64,000 nt of DNA from Gamsiella multidivaricata (taxonomy: Eukaryota; Mortierellomycota; Mortierellomycetes; Mortierellales; Mortierellaceae), in NCBI RefSeq assembly GCF_025024155.1, contig NW_026251716.1, positions 372,001-436,000 of the forward strand. The letters are read 5' to 3'. The notes under the pieces were generated by a model. That model was not told where the DNA came from. It did not search any database and worked only from the letters and a program-made list of their open reading frames with translations. Below, piece after piece: positions 1-10,500 of the stretch. Numbering within the stretch: position 1 is the stretch's first letter; the number at the start of each line of letters is the position of its first letter. The position numbers and the translations under genes were made by a program.

Positions 1-641
1 ACGCTTGTAGGCAATGGCTGCTGGAGACACCTCAAAGCGACCCTTATCTGTTCGGACCAAACTATCCACTTTGAAACACTCGTTGCTGGATAGACCCCTT
101 CAATAGCTGATTTACGATCTACAGTTTGATGCTCCTGTGCCTGGATCAAATAAAGGAATATCATCCACTGCAGCCACTAGCGGTTGACAGACTGGCACAA
201 GCCCTGTAACGCACATCAGCAAATGCGCCAAAAGAGAATGCTACAAGTAACAGCACCCGTGGGGACCTAATAGAGCCCCACCGTTGACACCCTGCAGCCT
301 ATTCTGCAGTGCAGCCTTGTGTGACCACAAAAAATAAACCACCGATCCCAGGATCAGAGTCATCAGCAATGAGAATCGCGGCAGGTGGCAATGGGCAACA
401 GCAGCCCTGCCGCTCTCCATGCTAACGCAGACCAAGATGTTCTGTGGAGAGCATGGAATGGGTCCCATCGTCGTCTTTGGCCCTTCTGGTCACTGCCTGT
501 GCGGTCCACGCGTATGTGGCCTATGCATTTGATTCTTGATATAATTGGAGCTCTTTGTTTACAGCCTAAATTTGTGGTCCAAGCACTGCACTCCCAAAAG
601 AGGCTGTGGATTTGGCTGGTGCAACGACCATCATTGGGCCA
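1..641 (+). repeat. Truncated third copy of the dispersed repeat seen in the 39.6-46.7 kb inverted duplication
   Basis: Position 1 aligns with position 41259 of the left arm, and similarity continues to about 641 (41911 in the arm). Most of the alignment is near-identical, with scattered substitutions and several small indels. One arm segment around 41720-41770 is missing here, and the stretch near 430-460 differs. Similarity stops abruptly after the shared tcattgggcca. The copy is cut by the window edge, so its left limit is unknown. No intact reading frame with a recognisable product is present. Because it is clearly more diverged than the two arms are from each other, the family must predate the inverted duplication. 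Confidence 0.85.
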
Positions 642-1256
642 AGGGCAGGTATCGCTTGTGTTCTTCTTTCAGCGCATCGATATGTCTTTTTGCTTTTCTG
701 TATTTCGACAACTCATTTATTGTCTATGACCTATCCACTGCGCTCTATATAACAAGACGTGCAATGAAGACTGGTTATGCAGGGGAACCGAAAACGGTAT
801 GCCTCTTCCGCAGTAGACTCCTGGCCACAATGGAGACCAACGAGGCAGAGTTGGTCAGAACGGAATCTAGAGAAGAAGGAAAGGATGACAGGTAAAGAAG
901 AAGAAAAAAAATTAAAAAAATACAAAAAATACAAAAAATACAAGAGGAAACCCTTCTACACCAGCCCAAGGACCGGCGCCTCAACTTTTGTCGATACGTC
1001 GCTCATTCTGTAGCCTTTGAACTGTACGATACGGTCTACAAGCTGCATTGCTCTGGGACAAGGGACAAGGGATGCAGCCACTTTCAAATATTATGGCAAG
1101 AGCAAGCACGCCTTGACGAGTAGCTTATGCACCATGCGATCTGACTCCTTTGGGACGCTACGCTATTCGACATCGATGGCTCAGCCGATTCAATACAGCT
1201 CAAAATAGAAGATATTTATTTCGCATTGCCATAGAGATGTGTCCACGACGGCTAAT
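642..1256. other. Intergenic stretch with a short A-rich tandem repeat
   Basis: No supported gene lies between the repeat fragment and the 3' end of POL32. Around 904-945 there is an A-rich tract with about three tandem copies of tacaaaaaa. The overlapping small reading frames here have no recognisable domain and mostly read through this tract. Confidence 0.6.
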
Positions 1257-3155
1257 TTACTTTTTACTGAAAAAGTTGAGCAGACTCTGGTTCCCAGATC
1301 CTGCCTTCTTTTTACCGACCTCAATCTTGCCTTTGACCGGTTCTGTAGCCTTTCCCGCTCTCGTAGGCATAGGCGTAGGCGCCGGTGCCTCCACAGGAAC
1401 GATCTCATCTTCCGAGAATGGTTCCATCTCCACTACATCTTGGGTTACTATTATTTCAAGAATGCAAAGAAATAATTAGGAACGCTGGAATGCACATATC
1501 AAATACAGAGAATTGGATAGACAGAGGAATAGCATGAAGCATGGAGTGAACAACGTACCTATGTATCCGCGCTCGTTTTTAAACGTCTTCTTTTTCGTGA
1601 CAGTCCGGTAGCCTCGTACACGTCTCTTTACAGCCCCTTGGCTCGCTACTGTCTCTCCACCGTGGCCATTGTTCGGCGTCTTTGGTGGGTCCAACGCCTC
1701 AACATCAACCATAACACTATCCTCGTCCTCCACTTCAGCTACATTATTCGTATCAATCATCATATTCTCCAAGGCCAAATGATGAGCGTCCTTGTCCTCG
1801 TGTTTTGCGGAATCTTCCTTCTCCTCCTCCTCCTCCTCCTCTTCTACAACCTCATCATCGTCATCCACAGCCAGGAGGCGCGCAGACCGCTGTTTTTTCT
1901 TGTACGCTTCGATATCAATCACCGGTTCTTTACCGCTATTGGTGACTACATCGCCCTGGTCCTGATCAAGTCGAGAACTCAACGCCAATCGACGATCCCG
2001 TTCCTCTTCCGAATCGACCTCCTCATCCGATCCTTCATCTGTGGCTGGCCCACTGCGACCGACATTGTCTACGCCGGAGGACATCGAGTCAGCTTTACGC
2101 TTTTGTTGTTGCGAAGGTTTAAAGTTCAATGTTGACGACTTGGCGACTGTGGCTGCAGGAGCTGTAGCTGTTGCAGTGGGCTTTGCAGAAGTAGCTGCCG
2201 TCTTGGCTGGAGCCGTCGCTGCCTTTCCGAAAAAACTCATCATAGACGATTTGGCAGCTGGTTTCGCCTTCGAGCTGTTGCTGGTTGTGACTGTAATTGT
2301 AGCTGCTTCTGCTGTTGATGATGGTGCACTAGTTGCTGCAGCAGACTGCTTGGATGTTACTGATGATGCTTTCACTGTAGCAGCTGAGATGGCGCCTGGT
2401 GTTGCGGTCGATCGGACATGATGTTTTGAAGCGACGGCATCTTTGTTGTGGATAACTCTGTAAATATTGATATCCTTGCCCTTCTGCAGTTGACCGGCTT
2501 CTGAGTTTGCAACGGATAAGATGGCAAGGTCCTTCAGAGGCGAGGGCTCCAGGCTATAGATGTGGTATCCGATCACTGTTGAATCTTTTTTCGCCTCTAC
2601 GCAAGATTTTTGAGAACAATCTGCAGTTAGTAATTATCTCAGGTCGGAAGCGCATCAGCAACGATCGATAGTACAGGTCATAAAGACGGCTTTTTACCAT
2701 TCAGATCTTCCTGACTAACAAGAGTTATGCTCTGGTTCCCGGTCTGAGGATCTCGACGTGCCAAATAGTAGGTTCCATGCACATTTCCCTCGCCCACGGT
2801 CGTCAAGTACAATTCCATAAGCCTTTAGTGCACAGAAACAAAACAACAGATTGTAGCGTTGAGTAAGTTGGCTGCCTTATGGTGATATGCACGCTGGATA
2901 GTCCGTAAGGCCAAGACTTTACTTTTTCGAGGTATTGACAGATAATCCCATGCTTCTGCTCAGCCAACGGTAGGTGACCTAGAATCGACAGATTGACACA
3001 AAGGGGATCCTGAACGTCATTAGGTCGATTTACCCTTTTGCCACCAATTTTTTGTTGCGATTCGTGCCGAGTCCAAGACGACATACATTCTTCTTTTCAT
3101 CCTCCACAGTGGTGGTGAGCAGGTCAAAGACCTGGTTCTCGATATCGGATGGCAT
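1257..3155 (-). CDS. POL32: DNA polymerase delta accessory subunit (Pol32/POLD3)
   Basis: Third subunit of the replicative polymerase delta holoenzyme; it links the catalytic core to PCNA and works in replication and break-induced repair in the nucleus. Spliced model: complement(join(1257..1447,1559..2620,2698..2822,2923..2978,3087..3155)), 500 aa, all junctions in phase. The N-terminal exons give the typical Pol32/Cdc27 winged-helix start (around residues 20-60, VTYRWLSR) and the HGTYYLARR strand region. A long Ser/Ala/Thr- and acid-rich linker follows. Near the end lies the conserved KTFKNERGY block, then a C-terminal PIP-like motif, residues 490-497, N-x-x-L-x-x-F-F, with Asn where Gln is usual. 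A second x-x-x-M-x-x-F-F element sits near residues 207-214. The start is the first ATG of the open first exon. Its 3' end lies next to the repeat fragment. Confidence 0.93.
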
Positions 3156-3410
3156 ATGTCGTGTTCCTGATAAAGTGAGCGTAAAGGAGCGAGATCAGGA
3201 CAGAGGGAGTAGGAACAGGTTGAAGGATGAGATGGGGACGAGTCGCGGCAGGGAAGTCCATACGCTGGCCACCAAAATTTGCACGCGCGTTTTGTGTTTC
3301 TTTGTTTGTGGGTAGCAAATGAAGGCACAGATGCGGGGGTTGCGGTCACAACATAGACGCGTCAAAAAAAATTAAAGAGACCTCAACGGAAAGTTTATTG
3401 AAGCTGCTTC

Positions 3411-4825
3411 TCAAAAGGCCTGATATCCTGCACGGGCATTCTCTGTCCCTCCACTGGCCGGGATCTCACGGCTACTCGTATCCTCGTCCTCATCCTCCGA
3501 GATGTTCTGTCCGACCTTATCTCTTCGGTCGTCCTTCGGTGCCCCTGCGGCAGCAGCAGCAGCAGCAGAAGCAACAATAGCTGCACCCGTTCCAGCGCCT
3601 CCGCTACTCAAAGAGGTCATACCCGCAGATACAAAACTTCCATGAGTGCTTCCATGATGTACACCCCCCGTGTTCCCGCCGAGCTCCACATTATGGCCAC
3701 TGCCTGCCTTGCTCGACTTGACAGACGTGGAGCGACTGCTCGATGTGACAAAGGATCCTGAGTGTGGAGAGTTGCGATGTCGCCCATGCTGGTGGCTACT
3801 GTTGTTGTGATGCCGCGAAATACTGATCTCTTCGGCGTCTCGCTCATAGTCCATGGCATCACCAAGGGATTGGTAGCCTCCAATGCCGCCGTCATATCCT
3901 GTTCTGCCTGACCAGTCTATTGAATGCAAGAAGCAATGAGTACGGGATAAAAAGGAGAATACCCCCTTCCCTCTCGGGAGCTAATATTTTCTGGTGACAT
4001 TGATTGTGTGCATGTGCACTTACTCCCGCCACCTAGAGAGGAAAAGGGGTCGCCTCGGTATTTCAGAAGCTGGAGCGCTGAGATGATAGTCATCGGCTGC
4101 AATTAATATACAGCGGAGAAAAGAAACGTTCACAGCCCACCTGTTAGCATGATGTTTCCGTATGGCAACCATCACGATCTAACGATCAAAAATAATTCAT
4201 ACTGATACCTTGATTAGCAGTGCGGCGATCGTAAGCCTGTAGGCGATAGAGAAGGCAAGGAATGATAAGTTCATGCTGTTCAGAAATATGTCCATTGGAA
4301 ATGACACTTTTGCTCGCGCGCATAAGAATAGGTCTCTTTACCCTTCGCCAAATCCAATGCCGGGCGAGAGCAAACACCAGACGATATCCAGCAAAATGCT
4401 AAACGCCGTGAACCCTGCAAACTATGCTCAGGAGAAGCAAAGAAGAGAACTCTGTTAGGTGCCATATAGGCGCAAGAGGAAGCCCATGGTTGCAAATAAA
4501 ATGAAGCTACCTGCTGAAGTGGTTCTGCAGAGTCGTGGTGCTGGTAGGCGTAGAGCCCAAAGAAGAGCAGCGGCAGATTGTAGACAGGGACGGAGCGGAC
4601 TGCTGCAAAGAGGCAGATTGTCTACGGGGGTGTGGAGGGAGAAGAAAAGACGCAAGGGCGAGTTAGTTCTCTGGGTTCGATACGGGTTGAGTGTGTCCAA
4701 TCGATAGATGGTTTCCGTTGGGCTGCTGTGTGTGTTCATCATAGCCATACTGTTTGGGCAACGATGAGCCGCTGCAGATCCAGCTGAGTGGCAAACTCGA
4801 TGAGCTGCGGGAGAATGTCTGCCAT
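3411..4825 (-). CDS. RAGP/AGTRAP-like multi-pass membrane protein
   Basis: Spliced model: complement(join(3411..3916,4024..4096,4209..4275,4342..4421,4511..4621,4751..4825)), 303 aa, all six exons in phase. The first half is hydrophobic with three or four predicted membrane segments. The block LPLLFFGLYAYQHHDSAEP followed by a segment with LLDIVW resembles the angiotensin II receptor-associated protein family (RAGP domain), which has an xLxxGxxAxxxxDSxxx and xxFLDIVH pattern. A later segment with PMTIISALQLLKYRGD matches the family's last helix. The second half is low-complexity, rich in Ser, Gly, His and Ala, and ends in an acidic stretch. Human AGTRAP is about 159 aa, so the fungal protein carries a long cytosolic-type tail. 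A vesicular or Golgi location is inferred from the family. The assignment is by eye only. Confidence 0.7.
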
Positions 4826-5229
4826 GGCAGGAATAAAGGAGCGGAGTGGTGGATGGAGGGAATGAAGGAGAGCAAGAGGGAGCGAGATGTCCAATGAGAG
4901 GAGCAAAGTGAGGAGTGAAGTGAGGAAAGGGAGGAGGGCTGTCAATCCGGGCCATCCGCATGCCTCGGCCTCCTATTCGCCCAAGAAGGGACTAGGGCGT
5001 CTGTCGACACTACACGCGGGGCCGTGTGGTCCCTTCTCGCGGACAGACGCATCCGAGTCTCCAGAGCAGAAAAGCAAGCTACTGCTGCCGCTCATGCTAG
5101 CGTGCTTTCCCCAACGCGTCTGTGCACGCGCTTTTTTGCGCCAGATTTCCTTTTTCAGACCCACCTCGCGTTGCACGATCATGCTTTCTTCCTCTCCCCA
5201 TCCCTCCTTCCCCGAGCCGCCATCGCAAA
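4826..5229. promoter_or_regulatory. Divergent promoter region between RAGP-like gene and hydrolase-like gene
   Basis: The 404 bp separate two start codons facing away from each other, so this interval should hold both promoters. It is G/A-rich on the RAGP side and C/T-rich just upstream of position 5230, as expected for a polypyrimidine leader of the plus-strand gene. I see no clear TATA box. Confidence 0.5.
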
Positions 5230-6978
5230 ATGATCCCCCACGCCACCCCTCGAATCCTCCTCCCCTTCCAGGCGAGGCATCACCTCGCCAGATCCACTGC
5301 TTCTCTTCACAGTGCATTCCCTCGCCGCCCCGTCTACTTCTCCACCACCGCCCGGCAGCTCTTCAATCCCTCAGCTCTTCATTCACAACAGAACGGATCA
5401 ACTTCCGACCCATCCGTAACAACGGCCCCTGTAGAGTCCCCAGCAAAGTCGACAGAGGACACGGAGCCAGCACCAACACCAACCAACCTCGGCACCCCGC
5501 CCGAGTCTGTCGCCTGCACCGTCTCCCCTCCTGCAACCTATGCCTTCCTCAAACCCACACCCGTCGTTCTGCTGACTGCTCCTTTTGGCGGGAACTGGTA
5601 GTGTCCCGTTTTTTCACACTTCATCTGCTCCAAAATTTTCCTATTTGACTAATCACTTCTTTTCCGCTCACAAAAAAAATCTAGGTGCTTCCGTGACACA
5701 TGGCAGACAACACTCGCAGACCAAGGCTACCAAAGCACGAGTATCGAATTGGGCATGCCCCTCGAACCCTTGGACTCTGGTGACGCCTACATCCGACACT
5801 TTGTCAAGGTCCTCAAGACCTCGATCGAAACGGACCATTCCTTCTACCCACCGATTTTGATTGCTCATGGACTACACGCCCTCGTTGCCCAGAAATATGT
5901 GGAATCGAACCCCGTCAGCGCCTTGGTGTTGGTCTCCCCGTTTATTCCACAGGTCGTCAAACGTAGATTTGGAGAGCTCTCACAGAAATTGAAGGTTGAG
6001 GGCCCGGAATGGAAGGCGCATACGGTGGGAGCGGAAGAGAGGGTACACAAAGCAATGATCGAGGACGCGAAGGTAAAACAGGACACCGCAGAGTCAGCAT
6101 TGAACCGATCAGCAGCAGCACCGGCAGCAGAGATGACACCATCTTCAGAAACACATTCTACACAGACGACACAAGATCTCCCATCAGAATTCAACTTCAT
6201 CACCCACGCGGATGTGCTGGCACAGGACGGCTTCCGCGAAAAATACGTCCTACCAAAAAAGGCCGTTTACAAAATCGATCAGGTCGCCAAGAAGCTCCAG
6301 GAGAAGGAAAAAGAACAACAGGAGCAGGTCGAGAAACAGAAACAGGATGAGGCCCTTCAATCAATGGAAGAGGAAACAGAGCTTAGGAAACAGCAAAGTA
6401 TCCAAACCGAAACATATTCATCATCATCATCAACAACAACAGCAGCAGCAGCACCGTTAGCGGGAGAGGTCAACATCAAAACCAACGACACTGTAAACAG
6501 CCTGTCGAGTGCTGAAGAGGGAATTGAACCGATCAAGGGATCTGAGGCGCTCGGCAGGGATTCGGTACCGGTTTTTGAGTTGGCACCCGATACTGTAATA
6601 GTAACAACTGATGCAGACACGCAGGCGGACTACGGACTCACGGAAGCCGCCAGAGATGACGCCTCTTTGCCTGTCCAGACCGCCGAGTCCGAAGCCTCGG
6701 TCCCCTCACCACTCGAACAACTCCCTCTCGCCATCTACGACTCGATTCCGACCAGTGCCTTTGAGCCAAACTTTCCTATTCTCCTCGTCACCTCCAATGG
6801 GGACGAGATCGTCTCGACCGCCGATGTGAAGGAACATCATGCCTTGGCAGGACAGGTCGATCACATTGAGCTTGAAAATATGGATGATGGTGGACATTTG
6901 ATCATGGTCTCCGATAGCACAGAATGGGAGCAAGGGATTGAGGGTATCACAGCTTGGCTCGACTCCAATGGTATGTAA
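5230..6978 (+). CDS. Alpha/beta-hydrolase-like protein, probably mitochondrial, lacking the nucleophile serine
   Basis: Two exons, join(5230..5597,5685..6978), 553 aa. The N-terminus is rich in Arg, Ser and Ala with no acidic residues for about 45 residues and contains RRPVYFSTTARQL, a good mitochondrial presequence pattern. An alpha/beta-hydrolase fold follows: a strand with VVLLTAPFGGNW, a nucleophile-elbow region, LVLVSPF, and near the C-terminus an acid (Asp496 in NGDEIV) and a histidine (His527 in DGGHL). The elbow reads A183-H-G-L-H187 where active enzymes have G-x-S-x-G, so the serine is replaced by Gly185. A Gln/Glu/Ser/Thr-rich insertion of about 200 residues interrupts the fold. A possible alternative last intron overlaps the stop (GTATGTAA at 6972). 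The biological function is unknown. Confidence 0.75.
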
Positions 6979-7540
6979 CAAAGATATCTTTTTTTTTTTT
7001 TTTTTTTTTTTTTAACACAGGAGCAATAAAATTTTCAAAGTTCACTCTTTATTTGGTTGCATTATATGTTACAAAAAAAAAAAAAAAAAAAAAACATTCC
7101 CAATGAAAAAAAAACCCCCCATTGGGAATCGCCAAAACTGTTATGCCATACTGTATATCTGGCAAAGAAAAGGAAGGAAGGGATATCAAAGAAGAAACCA
7201 TCAAAGCATGCGAGGAAAAAAAGAATCAAGTCCACAATAAATAAATATAGAAAAAAAAAAAATAGAATAGAATAGGGAGAAAAAGAAATTGGCTGTGTAA
7301 CAAAATATCCGGTTTCCCCTTTGTAAAGAAAAAGTCTACCAGCGGGTCTTGCTTTTGATTCATGGGATAAAAAGAGGCCACGTTCAGGGGGCAAGTCAGA
7401 ATCCTGTCAGGAATCTCTTTTCAATCAATAACTACAATATGGAAAAAAAATCCGTAAGTATATCACTTCATCCTTTTTTTTTTTTTTTAAACATAAAATA
7501 CACAGCGAAGCATTTCTTTTCCAAGCTCAAGTAAATCCAC
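6979..7540. other. Convergent 3' flanks of hydrolase-like gene and CLIP1
   Basis: No gene is supported. The interval holds a run of about 23 T from 6990, an AATAAA at 7025-7030 suitable as the polyadenylation signal of the upstream plus-strand gene, a run of about 23 A from 7072, and further A-rich stretches near 7250. The reading frames through it consist mainly of Lys or Phe from these homopolymers. Confidence 0.6.
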
Positions 7541-10500
7541 TTACGTTAGCGATTCGTTAGGACATTCGTCAGTGTAATGGGTTCCGAACTCTTCACAGTT
7601 CTCGCAGTACTATTGATTTGAGTTCCAGTACAAAAAAAAAAAAAAAAAAAAAAAAAAAACCAATGGTTAGCATCAAAGTCATCCAGACAAAAAAGTCCAA
7701 AAGGGTAGCATCCCTCAAACCTTACCGGCCGCTCTTCTTCCACTTCTGTGGGAACAGTGATGCTGCCGAGCGAAGGAGCCGACACGGGCACCTTGTTCCT
7801 AGAATTGTTGGCTCCAAAGACAGCCGTGCAACTAATGATATCGTGGCCCTCGACCTCACAAATCTCACAGAACAATGCCTGGCTCTCGTCCTTCGTCCTA
7901 ATGGGGTTTGCTGCAGGAGCGCTTACAGGAGCTGCCCTCAGATCGCTATGATGGCTGGCAGCGGACCTCGTACTCGGATGCATGTATGAAGAGCCGTTCG
8001 ACCCATTGGTAGAATGTGAGAGCTGCTTCTTCAAATCCACAATCTCGAGTTGCAACTGATCGATCTGCTTCTGTTTTAGCTGACATTCCTCCTCTAGATC
8101 GGCCTCGTGGAAGATCTTGCTCTCGATCAAGGACTCGAGCTCTGTCAGCTCCTTATTCAACTGAGCAACCTCATACGCCTTGGAGCGATCAAGGGCTACG
8201 TATCGCTGGCGAAGCTCGCGCATCTCCGATGCATGGGCCTGTGTCAGACGGTCAAGAAGCGCTTGCTTCTCCTTCAAAAGACCTTCGAGACGAATCACAG
8301 AATGCGACTGCGAAGCGGGTGCCTGGTGCTCGGTGATGGACTCCTTGCCGGGCGTGGTGATCGTGGGCTCGGCATTCTCCATAAGATCAGCGCTGTCCTT
8401 CTCGCCCGCTCCTGTCTGGGTCTGGGCAATGCCATCCAGCGAAGGAGCTGCCAAACTCTCCGCATGCAGCCTCTCCACCTCGTCCATCAGCTTAAGGCAC
8501 TCTGTCTCGACATGTTTGTGGGCCTCCATGAGATTATCGTGCTCTTGCATCAGCTTCTTGTTCACGCTTGCGATCGTTACGTTCTCTCGTGTGAGATCAT
8601 GCACCATCTGCTTCAGATGCGCAATCTCCTCCTCCAACTCTGAGGTCTTTGCACTTGACTTGGATTCGTCAGCCTCAGGTACAGAGGATGTCTTGGTAGG
8701 CGCTGAAGCTGAGAGCGCTAAAGCAGCCTCCAGTTCGGACACCTTGGCAAGCAGCTGAGATTTATCATCCTGTATCGTCTTGAGCTCCTGTCGAATGTTC
8801 TCCATATCCGCCAGTTGCGTAACCTTGTCTGCGAGTTCCTTCTGCGCTGTCTCGGCCTCCTGTTTGGACGCCTCTCGCTCTGCTTGCGCATCTGCCAGCT
8901 CCAATTCGATATCCTGAGCCTTGGCCGTCTTTTGGACAATCTCGAATTGCATGGCCTCGCACTGCTCCTTCCAGGTCTCGACAGTTAGCGCGATAGCCTC
9001 CAGATCCTCGATCTTGTCCTTGGTCTCGGCGGCACGCAGCTCCATAGACTTTTCAGCTTCGGTCACCATGCCTTGGAGCTCAGAACGTTCCTTATCAAAC
9101 TGCTCCTGAGCCGCAGCGGACAAAGTCTTGAGCTGGGATACCTCATACTCAAGTTCAGAATTCGATGCTTTCAATGTGGCAATGGTGGCCTCCAAATCCT
9201 CAATCTTAGCTTGAAGTTCTGTCTCGTTTGCTTCCAAGGACTGAATTTCGTCGCGGAGTGTGGTGATAACTGTAATATCGTCCGCGACCGCTTCTTCGAG
9301 GCGCTTCTTTTCGTTTTCCCAGACTTTGCGCATCCGATCAACCTCTTCGCTCTGGACCATGCCCGTCAGATCCTCCAGTTCGAGCTTGAGGCCCGCAATC
9401 TCTTGTTCGCGTTTCGCGACCGATGACTCGTAATCCTTGGCCTTTTCCTCAAACGTCTTGCACAGCTTCTCGCTCTTGTTCAAAAGAGTTTGCGATTCCC
9501 GAAGCTCTGTCTCGACGGCCTTCAGTTTGGTCTCTGCTTCTGATTCTTTGGTTCGTCGAAGTTCCGACTCGTGCTCCAGGCGAGCCTGGACCTCAAGCAA
9601 CACCTCCTCAGAATGACCAGCATCGCGGATGGCGGCCTCTAACTTGGACTGCAGGGCTTCGGTCGTGACCTTCATGACAAGCTCGAGATCGTCCAGTCTC
9701 ATCTGCAGATCATCGCGTTCTTGCTCCAGAAGCACCAACCGTTCAGCGTAATGGCTCTGGTTGGCAGCCAAGATCTCTTCCATAGACATAATCCTGTCCT
9801 CATCCTCGAGTGCTCTATTGTTGAATTCCTGAATTGTTGACTCGAGAGCTGCACTCCTTTCCTCTGCTTCCTGAAGGTCCTTCTTCAGTGAGTCGATCAT
9901 AGTTTGCTGTTCCTCGCTAGCGGGCCCTGACTCTAACCCTGACACACCACTCTCCTCCAGTCCCTTCAGCTTCTCTTCCAGCTCGGTTTTTTCCTGCAAG
10001 AGCGCTGTTTTTTCCTTCTGAGACCTAGCGGCGTCAAGCCATGCTTGAGTCATCTTTTCAGTAATGCCCTTGATCTCCTGATCCTTGAGCGACTTTTCCT
10101 TCTCCCACTCGGTCTTCATGGCATGTAAATCTTCCAGTTCTTGTCCGAGACGCTCGTCGATTCCTCCACGACCGAGGCTCTTGCTCAAAAAGGCGCGCTC
10201 ATCATAAGACAGATCGCGTTTTTCGAGAAGTCGTGTCATCTCGAGTTGGGACTTTGTCTGGTTCATCTCTGTTTTCAGCATGTTGTTCTCTGCGACTGCA
10301 ACCCCATAGTCCAGCTGGAGCTGTTGGTATTGAGTCGCCAGGCTCCCATGCGGAGATTCCGCCATCTGGACTAAGGTAGCCTGGTCCAGCAAACTGGATG
10401 ACAAGACGGAGCTGGTGCTATTGTTGGTGTCCGAATGGTCCGATGCGCGAGAGGAGACCCGTCGAGGAGATGTTAAGAGGCGGCCAGGGGTTGGCGAGGT

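Noticed and set aside
2041..2421. 126-residue Ala/Val-rich plus-strand frame opposite POL32
   Set aside because: Antisense shadow of the Ser/Ala/Thr-rich linker of POL32.
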